Positions 1 through 8,980 of a DNA stretch of 64,000 nucleotides are shown one piece after another (position 1 is the stretch's first letter; each line of letters begins with the position of its first letter). The position numbers and the translations under genes were made by a program. The notes under the pieces were generated by a model. It was given only the letters and a program-made list of their open reading frames with translations. It did no database searches and had not been told where the DNA came from. The DNA comes from Natronosalvus amylolyticus (GTDB lineage Archaea; Halobacteriota; Halobacteria; Halobacteriales; Natrialbaceae), in assembly GCF_024298845.1 (NCBI RefSeq), contig NZ_CP101156.1, positions 2,418,001 to 2,482,000 on the forward strand, written 5' to 3'.

Positions 1-125
1 AAGCTGTTCTCGAGTATGCCATCGATCACGAGATAGCGATCGTGCTTGAACCGAGTGAACTCTCACCCAGAACGTTGCGTGAACGAGTGTCCGACTTACG
101 AGAACTACTCGCTTCGATTTCATAG
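1..125 (+). CDS. C-terminal tail of an upstream gene (possibly WYL-type regulator)
   Basis: An open frame enters from the left edge (codons start at base 3) and stops at TAG 123-125, giving about 40 residues. The tail reads as a strand followed by an arginine/leucine-rich helix ending RERVSDLRELLASIS. The pattern of a strand carrying VLEP and then LRERV resembles the C-terminal end of WYL-domain transcriptional regulators, but only the end is visible, so the family is a guess. It converges on the phosphoesterase gene on the other strand. Confidence 0.45.
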   Translation, partial: AVLEYAIDHEIAIVLEPSELSPRTLRERVSDLRELLASIS

Positions 126-186
126 GCAATACACAAGCGAAAAATCCACCACTCAATTCGAAGGATACGATAATTCCGCATGTCGT

Positions 187-729
187 TCAAACCACCGAAC
201 GTAGGGTGGTGATCCGTTCATCCCGTTCAATTAGCTCAACGACGGTGTCGACGAGAACCGGTTTGTAATCCAGTAACTCGACAGAAACGTTGACACAATT
301 GGTCGCTGGGTTCACCAGTGGATACGCTTCCGGATGGGTGTTGTGGTGGTGTCCATGGATTACCCACCCATCCCAGAATCGAGGAGCGTTTTCCGGACGG
401 TGTGTACAACAAAATTCCCGATCGCCCTGGGTGAGAAAATAGTACTGGTGGGTGTGAACGCCATCGACATATCTGCTCGGTGAATCGTGATTTCCCTCGA
501 TAAAGACGATGCGACCATTGAGTTCGTCAAACCACGCCCGAAGGGCAGCCTCGTCTGCAAAATGGCCCAGATCACCGAGAAAGAAGACGATATCATCGGC
601 AGAAACGGTCGTATTCCAGTTATCGATGAGGGCCCGATTCATTTCGGTGACGCTATCGAACGGCCGATCGCAGTGCTCGATGATGTTTGCGTGGTCGAGA
701 TGGAGGTCGGAGACGAGATAGCGCGCCAT
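187..729 (-). CDS. Calcineurin-like metallophosphoesterase
   Basis: A 180-residue, single-domain metallophosphoesterase, probably a cytosolic hydrolase of phosphomono- or diesters with a two-metal centre; the substrate is unknown. The metal-ligand motifs are all visible: DLHLDH with D8 and H10, GDLGH with D53, GNHD at 79-82, and HGHHH with H125 and H127. The short length matches the stand-alone family with no accessory domain. The ATG at 729 is the natural start because it precedes the first strand directly. The gene is monocistronic, and its upstream region is shared divergently with the tyrosine phosphatase gene at 837. Confidence 0.85.
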   Translation of the reverse strand: MARYLVSDLHLDHANIIEHCDRPFDSVTEMNRALIDNWNTTVSADDIVFFLGDLGHFADEAALRAWFDELNGRIVFIEGNHDSPSRYVDGVHTHQYYFLTQGDREFCCTHRPENAPRFWDGWVIHGHHHNTHPEAYPLVNPATNCVNVSVELLDYKPVLVDTVVELIERDERITTLRSVV

Positions 730-836
730 GCTGGTGAAAATGGAGTGTGATGGTTCTTGGAACTATCGGGGCACTCGAGGAGATCACATCGTTCGTATCA
801 TTAAGTTAGTGTATCCCCCGCATTTCATTTGGATAT

Positions 837-1250
837 ATGTACGAAGTCAGCGAGAGGCTGTACTACGGTGGCCTTGAGGCAGCAGGGACAGATCTACGTC
901 GGGACATCGATCACGTGATTCAGCTCACGTACGAGAGCCCGGAAGCCGGGTATCCGGACGACGTTTCGGTACATACGTTTTCGATGATGGATGGACCGCG
1001 GAACGACGAAACTGTATTTTGCGGCGCAGTGTCCAAAGCGGTCGAATTGCTCGAACAGGAATATACTGTGTTAGTTCACTGTTCGGCAGGACGGAGTCGG
1101 TCGACCTGTGTAACAGCAGCGGCATACGCGCGACACGAATCGGTCTCGTTCGAAAACGCGATGGCACGGGTTAGAGAAGCAGGTCCAGTTAATGCACACG
1201 AAGCGCTGTTACGTCGCGGGAAACGCGCCGTGGCCGAAGGTTCGGAGTAG
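837..1250 (+). CDS. Dual-specificity protein phosphatase family protein
   Basis: A 137-residue cysteine phosphatase. The signature HCSAGRSRS lies at residues 81-89, with C82 as nucleophile and R88 as phosphate-binding arginine (CX5R). D52 in the preceding loop is the probable general acid. This is the minimal dual-specificity fold and should act on phosphoprotein or a small phosphorylated substrate in the cytoplasm. A TATA-like ATTAAG about 35 bases before the ATG suggests a very short leader. Its divergent neighbour is a metallophosphoesterase; whether the two act together is unknown. Confidence 0.85.
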   Translation: MYEVSERLYYGGLEAAGTDLRRDIDHVIQLTYESPEAGYPDDVSVHTFSMMDGPRNDETVFCGAVSKAVELLEQEYTVLVHCSAGRSRSTCVTAAAYARHESVSFENAMARVREAGPVNAHEALLRRGKRAVAEGSE

Positions 1251-1353
1251 TGGCTCCTCACGAATCGGCCCATGACGGCGAAATAGAAGACGAAGTGAAT
1301 AACGAGAAAACGTGAATCAGATTTCAAAAGCCGACATCCCTGCTCGAGTCACC

Positions 1354-3162
1354 TCACTCGACGGTAACGCTTTTGGCAAGGTGTCGAGGTTTGTCGATCG
1401 AGCGACCGAGTTCGTTGGCGACCCAGTATGCGACCAGCTGTAACTGGACGTTCGCGACCACGCTGCTCGCGATCGGCTCGAGGTCGGGGACCGAGAGGAC
1501 GTGGTCGGCGTAGCGTTCGACATCGGCGCGGCCGTCGGTGATGGCGACGATCGGGACGCCGCGGGCTTCGACCTCTTTGATGTTGCCGATCGTTTTGTTG
1601 GCGGCGCGGCCCTCGCCGGTAACCAGGGCGAAAACGGGGGTCTGTTCGCCGACGAGTGCCAGCGGGCCGTGTTTGAGTTCGCCGGCGGCGAATCCCTCGG
1701 CGTGTTTGTAGGTGATCTCTTTCATCTTGAGGGCGCCCTCGAGGGCGACCGGGTAGTGCAGGTCGCGACCGATGAAGAAGTACGATTCGGCGTCGCGGTA
1801 GGTTTCGGCGACGGTTCGTGCCTGGGTAGTGTCGAGGACCTGTTGGATGGCGTCGGGGATCGACCGAAGCGATTCGATCAGCTCTCGAGACCGGTGATCG
1901 CTCAGCAGGGCGGCGACCATGGTGAGCGCGACTTGCTGGCTGGCAAAGCTCTTCGTCGCGGCGACGCTGATCTCGGGGCCGGCACGGATGTAACAGACGT
2001 GGTCACACTCTCTGGCGGCCGAACTGCCGACGACGTTCGTCAGTGCGAGCGTGGTTGCGCCGGCACGCTGTGCCTCTCTGAGCGCACGGAGCGTGTCGGC
2101 GGTTTCGCCGCTCTGGGTGACGCCGAGGACGAGCGAAGACGACGTGAGCGGGAGCTGGTCGGCGTGGAACTGACTCGCCAGGATGGCCTGTGCGTTGATG
2201 CCCCAGCGTCGCAACAACGCCGCACCGAACAGCGCGGCGTGATAGGACGTTCCACAGGCGACGAGCGTCACCGGTTCGTCCCAGTCCGTCCCTTCGAGGA
2301 GGTCGAGGGTGACTCGGCCGGTGAGTTCGCTGAGTCGGCCGCGCAGACACTCACGAATGCCGGATGGCTGCTCGTGAATCTCTTTGAGCATGTAGTGGTC
2401 GTAGCCGCTTTTGCCTGCGTCCTCGGCGTCCCACTCGATCGTCTCGATCGAGGTTTCGACGCTCGTTCCATCATGGTCCGTGACCGTCACCGTCTCGGGT
2501 GTCAGAGTAGCGAATTCGCCATCCTCGAGGTAGATGACGCGGTCTGTGTGTTCGATGAAGGCAGGGACGTCGCTGGCGAGGTAGTGACCGTCGTCGCCGA
2601 TGCCGAGCACGAGCGGGGATTCGTGTCTGGCAGCGTAGATGGTGTCACTGCCTTCGAAGACTGCGGCGATCGCGTAGCTCCCTTCGAGTTGCCTCACGGC
2701 GCGACGAAACGCCCCTTCGTGCTCGAGGCCGGCCTCGAGATAGCTGGCGATCAGGTGTGGGACCACTTCGGTGTCGGTATCGCTCTCGAAGGAGACGCCG
2801 TCCTCGGCGAGGGAGCTGCGAAGCGACTGGTAGTTCTCGATGATGCCGTTGTGAACGACCGCGACGTGACTGTCCGCGTCCGTGTGTGGGTGGGCGTTGG
2901 CATCCGACGGTGGGCCGTGTGTACTCCAGCGCGTGTGGCCGATGCCGACTGCGTCGGCCCCCGACACTGGATCGGCAGACTCGAGCGCCGATTCCAGCGC
3001 GGACAGTTCACCCTCTCGTTTGTGGACGTCGAGTTCGCCGTTGCTCAGGGCAATGCCGGCCGAATCGTAGCCCCGGTACTCGAGCCCGGAGAGGCCCGAG
3101 AGCAGTACGTCTAGAGCGTCACTTCCGTCACCGTTGCCGACGTAGCCGATGATGCCACACAT
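1354..3162 (-). CDS. glmS: Glutamine--fructose-6-phosphate aminotransferase (isomerizing)
   Basis: A 602-residue GlmS that makes glucosamine-6-phosphate from fructose-6-phosphate and glutamine, the first step to UDP-GlcNAc. Cys2 (MCGIIGYVG) is the N-terminal nucleophile of the class-II glutamine amidotransferase domain (about residues 1-220). Two SIS sugar-isomerase domains follow (about 280-420 and 455-590), with CGTSYHA and TQSGETADT motifs and the conserved end PRHLAKSVTVE. The length is that of the bacterial-type enzyme. Its ATG shares one base with the stop of the upstream glmU-like gene (TAATG), so the two are translationally coupled. A long open frame on the opposite strand is only a shadow of this gene. 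Confidence 0.97.
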   Translation of the reverse strand: MCGIIGYVGNGDGSDALDVLLSGLSGLEYRGYDSAGIALSNGELDVHKREGELSALESALESADPVSGADAVGIGHTRWSTHGPPSDANAHPHTDADSHVAVVHNGIIENYQSLRSSLAEDGVSFESDTDTEVVPHLIASYLEAGLEHEGAFRRAVRQLEGSYAIAAVFEGSDTIYAARHESPLVLGIGDDGHYLASDVPAFIEHTDRVIYLEDGEFATLTPETVTVTDHDGTSVETSIETIEWDAEDAGKSGYDHYMLKEIHEQPSGIRECLRGRLSELTGRVTLDLLEGTDWDEPVTLVACGTSYHAALFGAALLRRWGINAQAILASQFHADQLPLTSSSLVLGVTQSGETADTLRALREAQRAGATTLALTNVVGSSAARECDHVCYIRAGPEISVAATKSFASQQVALTMVAALLSDHRSRELIESLRSIPDAIQQVLDTTQARTVAETYRDAESYFFIGRDLHYPVALEGALKMKEITYKHAEGFAAGELKHGPLALVGEQTPVFALVTGEGRAANKTIGNIKEVEARGVPIVAITDGRADVERYADHVLSVPDLEPIASSVVANVQLQLVAYWVANELGRSIDKPRHLAKSVTVE

Positions 3163-4343
3163 TAGCCACGCACCTCCACGTCGTTGTCGACGGTCCCACG
3201 GACGGTCGAGCCTGCCTGGACGTGTGCGTCCGCGCCGACGATCGTCCCCGGACAGTACGTGACGCCACCTTCGTCTCGCGTCTGGTCGGCGAGGAGGGCA
3301 CCGAACGCAACGTCCCGATGGACGCTATCGTCGACGATGACGTCGCCGGGCCCGCCAACGACGGTCGAGCCTGGACCCATGTTGACGCCGCGGCCGGAGA
3401 CACACTCACGGAGGGTTACCCCATCGCCGAGCCGGGTATCGGCATCGATGACGGACCGCGTGATGGTCCCGTTTGCACCGACCGTGACGTTCTCACCGAG
3501 ACAGACGTTCGGCCCGACGACCGCACCGGGGCCGACGACGCAGTCGTCAGCGATAGCCACCGGTTCGACGACGGTTGCCGTCTCGTGAATCTGTGCCGTC
3601 TCCGCGATCGTCCCGTTTTCGGCGTCAGCCTCGAGCAAGTCGTCGGCGATGGCGAGTAAGTCCCACGGGTAGGTTGCGTCCACCCAGACGCCGTCAGAGA
3701 TGACACCCCCGACGGTGTCATCGCCCTCGATCACGCTCGAGAGGGCGTCGATGAGCGAGTGCTCGCCGGCCCGGGGATCGACCGCCCGAATCGTCTCGAA
3801 GATAGCAGGCGAAAACACGTACACACCGGCGTTGAGGTAGTAATCTCGGTCATCGACCGGGTTTTCGACGATTTCGGTCACCGTTCCATCGCGACAGATG
3901 ACGCCACCGTACTCCGTGACGTCGGTGGTCGGAATCAGGCCGAGGGTTGCGAGGGTCGTCTCTGGGTCGTGGCCCTCGAGAACGTCAGAAATGATATTGC
4001 TGTCGACGAGTTGGTCCCCGTAGACGACGAGTGTGGGTTCGTCGAACGTGGACTCCGCAGCCAGTAGAGCGTGGCCGCTGCCGAGTTGTTTCGACTGTGT
4101 CACGTAGGTGATCGGCACGTTTCGGTAGCGTGGGCCGAAGTGCGATTGTACCCGATTTTGGCGGTAGCCAACGACGACGGTGATGTCCCTGATGCCGGCT
4201 TCGATCAGTGCGTCGAATACGTGGGCGAGAATCGGCTTGTTCGCGGCGGGAAGCATCGGTTTCGGCCGATACTTCGTCAGCGGTCGCAGTCGGCGACCCT
4301 CCCCAGCCGCGAGAACGATAGCCGAAGATGTGTGCATACGCAC
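3162..4343 (-). CDS. glmU: Bifunctional sugar-1-phosphate nucleotidylyltransferase/acyltransferase (GlmU-like)
   Basis: A 393-residue protein with an N-terminal nucleotidyltransferase domain (about 1-240) carrying the signature LAAGEGRRLRPLTKYRPKPM, and a C-terminal left-handed beta helix of hexapeptide repeats (about 255-393). Archaeal members of this family acetylate glucosamine-1-phosphate and/or make UDP-GlcNAc. Coupling to glmS immediately downstream supports that role, although a dTDP-glucose specificity cannot be excluded by eye. Two in-frame ATGs (4343 and 4337) lie close together. A GAAAGAATAAG stretch about 25 bases upstream may be the TATA element. Confidence 0.88.
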   Translation of the reverse strand: MRMHTSSAIVLAAGEGRRLRPLTKYRPKPMLPAANKPILAHVFDALIEAGIRDITVVVGYRQNRVQSHFGPRYRNVPITYVTQSKQLGSGHALLAAESTFDEPTLVVYGDQLVDSNIISDVLEGHDPETTLATLGLIPTTDVTEYGGVICRDGTVTEIVENPVDDRDYYLNAGVYVFSPAIFETIRAVDPRAGEHSLIDALSSVIEGDDTVGGVISDGVWVDATYPWDLLAIADDLLEADAENGTIAETAQIHETATVVEPVAIADDCVVGPGAVVGPNVCLGENVTVGANGTITRSVIDADTRLGDGVTLRECVSGRGVNMGPGSTVVGGPGDVIVDDSVHRDVAFGALLADQTRDEGGVTYCPGTIVGADAHVQAGSTVRGTVDNDVEVRG

Positions 4344-4629
4344 AGGAATCCATTCAACAGACCTTATTCTTTCGGCTTGCTATATCGGTTTCCAACGAGT
4401 ATACGGCACCGGGATATATAATATATTTTTATTTAGAAGTCAGCGGGAACAAGCCGCGAAAAGTCCCTCCAGCGTTGTGATTGGTACACCTCCATCGCAG
4501 CCTCGAGCGAGGGCCACTCCTCGGATGCGAATCAATCGATCGTCAAGAGGGTCGCAGTCGGCAACACCTGAGTTCCGTTGACATTCATCGCAACGGAGGT
4601 TTTTTACGCTGTGTCGGACACTTCGATGT

Positions 4630-5916
4630 ATGCACCGCGGGTACGCGTTCGGACTCACTGTCGCTGTCGTCGGCGTACTGTTCGCCGCGACGGTACTCGC
4701 AAGCGGCAGTTACGGACTCGCCGTCGACGATTCGATTGCGGTTCCGGAACAGACGGTCGAGATCGAGGGCTCGAGCTACGAAATCGACGGCATCGGTGTC
4801 GTCGAGCCTGGGGACTCGATCTCGATCACCGTCGACTCGAGCGAGGATTACCGGCTGTTCCTGTACAATCAGGATGAAGAAAGCGAGTTCAACGCGGGCT
4901 GGACGAGCGATACCGAACGCGTCACGATCGGTACCGATGACGACGATCTCGATACGGACGAACTCGAGGCTGGAACGTATTTGCTCTCACTCGAGCCCCG
5001 TGGCGAGGGACGACAGGCCGTGTATCCGATCGTCGTCATGGGCTATGATCTGACCCTGTCGTATCCGACAACGGTGGAGGCAGACGAGAACATCGAGATC
5101 ACGGCAACCGTCGAGCCGATCGCCGAGTTGGACGAGCCCGAGACCGTCCAGGTCGCCATCTGGGATGGGACAGACGTCACCGAAGTGCAACTGGACCACG
5201 ATGGTGACGGTCACTACAGCGCAATTCTCGAGTCAGGTTCGCTCGAACCCGGCTCCTACAACGTCTACGGTGGCGTCTCCGAGGATTCGGGCGGCGACTA
5301 CCGGACGGCACAGGCCGTAGCGAACGGCGGGGCGCTAACGGTCGAGGAACCGGCGGATGACGACGACTCGAGCGACGATGACGCAGATGACGACGACGCA
5401 AACGGTGACGATCCGGATGGCTCGGACGACGATGATGCAGCTGACGACGACTCGAGTGACGATGAAGCGGGTGACGACGCAGACGGTGACGACTCGAGCG
5501 ATGAGAGTGAAGAGAGTGATGATGACGGGTCCGGCGACGAATCGGACACTGAGGACGACTCAAGCGACGACGCGGATGACGATGTCGATAACGGCGATGA
5601 AAGCGACGGCGAAGAGCGGGAAGACGATACTGATGACACCGAGTCTGACGGAACCACGGACGATAGCGACGACGCTGACGATGTCGATGACGGGACGGAC
5701 GACGCCACCGAAAGCGATGACGACGAGGGGCCAGCCGATGACTCGAGTGGGGAAACCGATTCCGAGGACGATGGACCGACGGTTATCGACCGTAACGAGA
5801 CGACGGCTGACGAAAGTGACGACGCCCTCGCAAGCCCTGCACTCGGCGTGCTCGGCGCACTCGGCGTTCTGGGAGCAGTCCTGCTCGCTCGAGTGAATCG
5901 GACACGCACTCGGTGA
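4630..5916 (+). CDS. Secreted, membrane-anchored protein with Asp/Ser-rich stalk
   Basis: A 428-residue surface protein of unknown function. It has a hydrophobic signal peptide (about 5-28, FGLTVAVVGVLFAATVLA), then a predicted beta-rich ectodomain to about residue 240 with two segments that each include a GSYNVYGG- or GTYLLSLEP-like strand. An extremely acidic Asp/Ser-rich linker follows (about 241-380). The C-terminus is a single hydrophobic helix (LGVLGALGVLGAVLLA) and a short basic tail. This resembles a PGF-CTERM architecture, but the tripeptide before the helix is SPA rather than PGF, so archaeosortase processing is doubtful. The DNA of the linker is a degenerate GAC/GAT/TCG repeat. Confidence 0.8.
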   Translation: MHRGYAFGLTVAVVGVLFAATVLASGSYGLAVDDSIAVPEQTVEIEGSSYEIDGIGVVEPGDSISITVDSSEDYRLFLYNQDEESEFNAGWTSDTERVTIGTDDDDLDTDELEAGTYLLSLEPRGEGRQAVYPIVVMGYDLTLSYPTTVEADENIEITATVEPIAELDEPETVQVAIWDGTDVTEVQLDHDGDGHYSAILESGSLEPGSYNVYGGVSEDSGGDYRTAQAVANGGALTVEEPADDDDSSDDDADDDDANGDDPDGSDDDDAADDDSSDDEAGDDADGDDSSDESEESDDDGSGDESDTEDDSSDDADDDVDNGDESDGEEREDDTDDTESDGTTDDSDDADDVDDGTDDATESDDDEGPADDSSGETDSEDDGPTVIDRNETTADESDDALASPALGVLGALGVLGAVLLARVNRTRTR

Positions 5917-6109
5917 CTCACATTTGTGTCTGGAAAGAGAGGGTTTTCCCGAAGGTCATAGCCTCGAGTGGTCGCCCCCACGAGCATAGCCGTTCACTCC
6001 CTGGGTTCCTGTACCATAGAACCGAGACCGGAGGGCTCGATACGCACGATTCCTCCGAGTAGAATGAAATGTCCGGAAAGACTAAGAATAGAGAGTTTAA
6101 TCGTAGCGT

Positions 6110-8845
6110 ATGAAGTGTCGCTGTCGTCTGATTGTTCTCCTCACCGTTGTTGCAATGGTGACGCTTGCGCCGATCGCTGGCATCGCCGGTGCAACAGCTG
6201 GGGCGAACACTGGAACACAATCGTCCCAAACAACCAGTTTGGATGACGATGAACTGTATTCGGTAACCGATAACATCTCCGTCTGGGAACGCTCTGCACT
6301 GACCCTGCGAGCGGACCCCACGACAGGAGACCCTGTCAGCGTCGACTTCTTCGTCGACCTGAACGACCCGGATGACAGGACAGTTACAGAATTCCGAGAG
6401 GAACTGTCCGTCTACAAAGCGGGCGAAACTGTAACGGTCAACTTCGGGGCCCAGACCGACACGGGTGACCTCGCCGGTGAGGAGGTGCAGATACTCACCG
6501 CCGAACTCAATGAGGACGTCACGGCCGACGACGTCAACCTGAGCATGCTGCCGACGTCGGCTGACGACCTGGCAGACGAGCTGACCCAGGAGAACCTCGA
6601 CAACCTCAACGAGAACGTTACCTTCTCACTCGAGGACGCAACACTCGATTCGAACGGCGAACTCGAACACGAGTTCACGGCCGATCGTGCTGGACTATAC
6701 ACGGTCGTCGTTGCAACCGGCGACGGGCTCGACGAAGATAACGGCAACCTCGAAATCGTCGGTGACACGACCATCGTCGGCGCCGAATCGCTGGCCGCCC
6801 AGGAAAAGCCATCCGACGTGACCGTCGACGACGACGACCTCCTGCCGGGTGACACCGTGAGCTTCAATGCCACCGCAGGTGAACTCGATGGCGACATCGA
6901 CCACGCCGTCGTCCTGTACGACGAAGAGACGCTCACCTCCGTCGACAACGACCTCGTGATCAACATCACCGAAGAGATCGACGAGGACTTCTCCGAATCG
7001 GATATCCAGATCGAACACGACATCGCGACCGTCAACGGCGTCCACGAACTCGAGAGCGATGTGACTGTCATGGGGCAGACGCTCGGTGCACAGTCGGTTT
7101 CCGGACAGACACACCTCGGTGACGTCATCGATTTCGTCACCAGCGAGGCCGGTGACGCCGCCGGCGAAGACCTCGAGGGCCCAACCTCGATCGCTACTGA
7201 CGACGTCGTGTTGAACGCGTCCTCGACCGCGCTGGCAAACGTCGGACCGTCGGCGACCATCGACGTCGAAACGTACGGGAACTGGACGCCTGGTGAGTAT
7301 CGCTGGGTTCACGTCGCCAGCGGTGACTCGAGCGACGAGTTCCAGACGAGTACGGGAACGATCTCGCTCGGCGAGACGGCCTTCGACGTGAAGATCGACG
7401 AGGACGCCTCGACGACCGAAGTCGAGACCGACGAAACGGCAACGATCGTCGCGAACGTGACCAACGTCGGCGATCTGCCCGCCGAAACCCCTGTCGAGTT
7501 GACCGTCGACGGTGACTTCGAATCGGACACGACTGTCGACCTCGACGTCGATGAAACCGAGACCGTCGAATTCGATGTCACGCGTTCGGATGAAGGCGAG
7601 TACACGGTGACGGTTACTGCCGCCGAGGCGTCCGATTCCATAACGCTGACGGTGGACGATCCATCGCCGCCACCGATAGGACCACCTGCTCCACCGGGCC
7701 CACCGGATGACCCACCAGAACCGGGTCCACCAGAAGAAGTCCCCGGTGATGTCTACAGCGAGCGTGCGGTAGCCGAATTCGATGAGAAAGCCGAGCGGAT
7801 GGTCGTCACGTTCATCCAGGACTCGCCAGTGAGCGACGTCACGCTCGACACAGCCGACCCGGTCGAGGTCCTCGTCCAGGAGTTCGATGCGCAGAACCCA
7901 CCAAAGGAGCTGCCACGAACGCCGGGCGCTCAGATCTCACTGCAGCGAATCGCCCTCTCGCCGGGATACGAACTGACCGAAGGAACGATCAGGTTCACCC
8001 AACCCGCTGATGCGTTCAGTAGCGCCGCCCTCGAGGAGGAGGCACTGACTGCCTACCGATTCGACGAGGACACCCAGACGTGGGAACCACTCGAGACGAC
8101 CGTGCTCGAGGTAACTGACGACCGTGTGACGGTCGAAGCCGACACGCCACGGTTCTCGTACTTTGCCGTCGCTGAAACGCGTTCACCGACTGCCGTCATC
8201 GACGTCTCGCCGGACACCACGGTCGAAGCGGGAGAAACCCAGACGTTGTCCGCAACCTACTCCGACCCAGGGAGTGGTGAGATCGACGAGTACGAGTGGC
8301 GACTCGACGGCGAGTACCTGAGCGACGAACCCGAGGTCGAACAGACCCTCGAGGAAGGCACCTACGAGGTCGAACTGACGGTCACGAACGACGCTGGCAA
8401 CAGTGACACGGTGACTGAAACGCTGACCGTCGAAGAAGAAGATGACGATCCACCAGTGGATCCACCGGAAGATGAAACCTACGAGACCGAGATCGTCGTC
8501 ACCGACAGTGACGGCGAGCCGATCGCCGGTGCCACCGTCGAGATCGACGGCGAGACGTACACCACCGACGAGAACGGCGTCATCACCGTCGAACTCGAAG
8601 ACGGCGAGTACACCGCGACGATCACCGCAGATGGCTATGAAGAGATGACCCAGGACATCACCGTCGATGGCCAGGACGTGGCGATATCGACAGAGCTCGC
8701 CACCGTCGAAGAGGATGACGGCACTTCGTGGCTGACGATAGTGCTCGTCCTCATCCTGTTGGCAGTGCTCGCTGGCGTCGGCTACTTCGTCTACGTCGAA
8801 TACGAAGACGAGATTCAGTCGTTCATCGACGAAAAGCGTCAATAG
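6110..8845 (+). CDS. Large multi-domain surface protein with PGF-pre-PGF, PKD and carboxypeptidase-regulatory-like domains
   Basis: A 911-residue exported protein. The signal peptide spans about 6-30 and ends near AGATAGA. After an acidic beta-rich region comes a CARDB-like domain (about 423-512), a proline-rich hinge (about 515-545), a PGF-pre-PGF-like domain (about 547-687) ending TPRFSYFAV, a PKD-like domain (about 690-777), a carboxypeptidase-regulatory-like beta sandwich (about 787-863, GEPIAGATVEIDG), a transmembrane helix (about 873-893) and a short cytoplasmic tail. In PGF-pre-PGF domains the last motif is usually TPGFSYFA; here it is TPRF. The role is probably cell-surface structural or adhesive. 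It lies in the same orientation after the acidic-stalk protein. Confidence 0.8.
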   Translation: MKCRCRLIVLLTVVAMVTLAPIAGIAGATAGANTGTQSSQTTSLDDDELYSVTDNISVWERSALTLRADPTTGDPVSVDFFVDLNDPDDRTVTEFREELSVYKAGETVTVNFGAQTDTGDLAGEEVQILTAELNEDVTADDVNLSMLPTSADDLADELTQENLDNLNENVTFSLEDATLDSNGELEHEFTADRAGLYTVVVATGDGLDEDNGNLEIVGDTTIVGAESLAAQEKPSDVTVDDDDLLPGDTVSFNATAGELDGDIDHAVVLYDEETLTSVDNDLVINITEEIDEDFSESDIQIEHDIATVNGVHELESDVTVMGQTLGAQSVSGQTHLGDVIDFVTSEAGDAAGEDLEGPTSIATDDVVLNASSTALANVGPSATIDVETYGNWTPGEYRWVHVASGDSSDEFQTSTGTISLGETAFDVKIDEDASTTEVETDETATIVANVTNVGDLPAETPVELTVDGDFESDTTVDLDVDETETVEFDVTRSDEGEYTVTVTAAEASDSITLTVDDPSPPPIGPPAPPGPPDDPPEPGPPEEVPGDVYSERAVAEFDEKAERMVVTFIQDSPVSDVTLDTADPVEVLVQEFDAQNPPKELPRTPGAQISLQRIALSPGYELTEGTIRFTQPADAFSSAALEEEALTAYRFDEDTQTWEPLETTVLEVTDDRVTVEADTPRFSYFAVAETRSPTAVIDVSPDTTVEAGETQTLSATYSDPGSGEIDEYEWRLDGEYLSDEPEVEQTLEEGTYEVELTVTNDAGNSDTVTETLTVEEEDDDPPVDPPEDETYETEIVVTDSDGEPIAGATVEIDGETYTTDENGVITVELEDGEYTATITADGYEEMTQDITVDGQDVAISTELATVEEDDGTSWLTIVLVLILLAVLAGVGYFVYVEYEDEIQSFIDEKRQ

Positions 8846-8980
8846 CGATTCGACAGCTGGCCTGGTGACGATCGACCCTTTTTCGACACGCCTGAAATCC
8901 ACAGCACGACGTTTCTCAGAATCAGCAAACGCGGCCCGGTTTCAGAAGGTTGATTGAGCAGACACGCATTGTCGAGGGCA

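Noticed and set aside
1501-3114. A 537-residue open frame on the plus strand opposite glmS
   Set aside because: It is antisense to a clearly conserved glmS, has no family resemblance, and arises from high GC content with few stops.
5298-5987. Ser-rich open frame opposite the acidic-stalk protein
   Set aside because: It is the complement of a GAC/GAT/TCG repeat, giving meaningless Ser-rich sequence.
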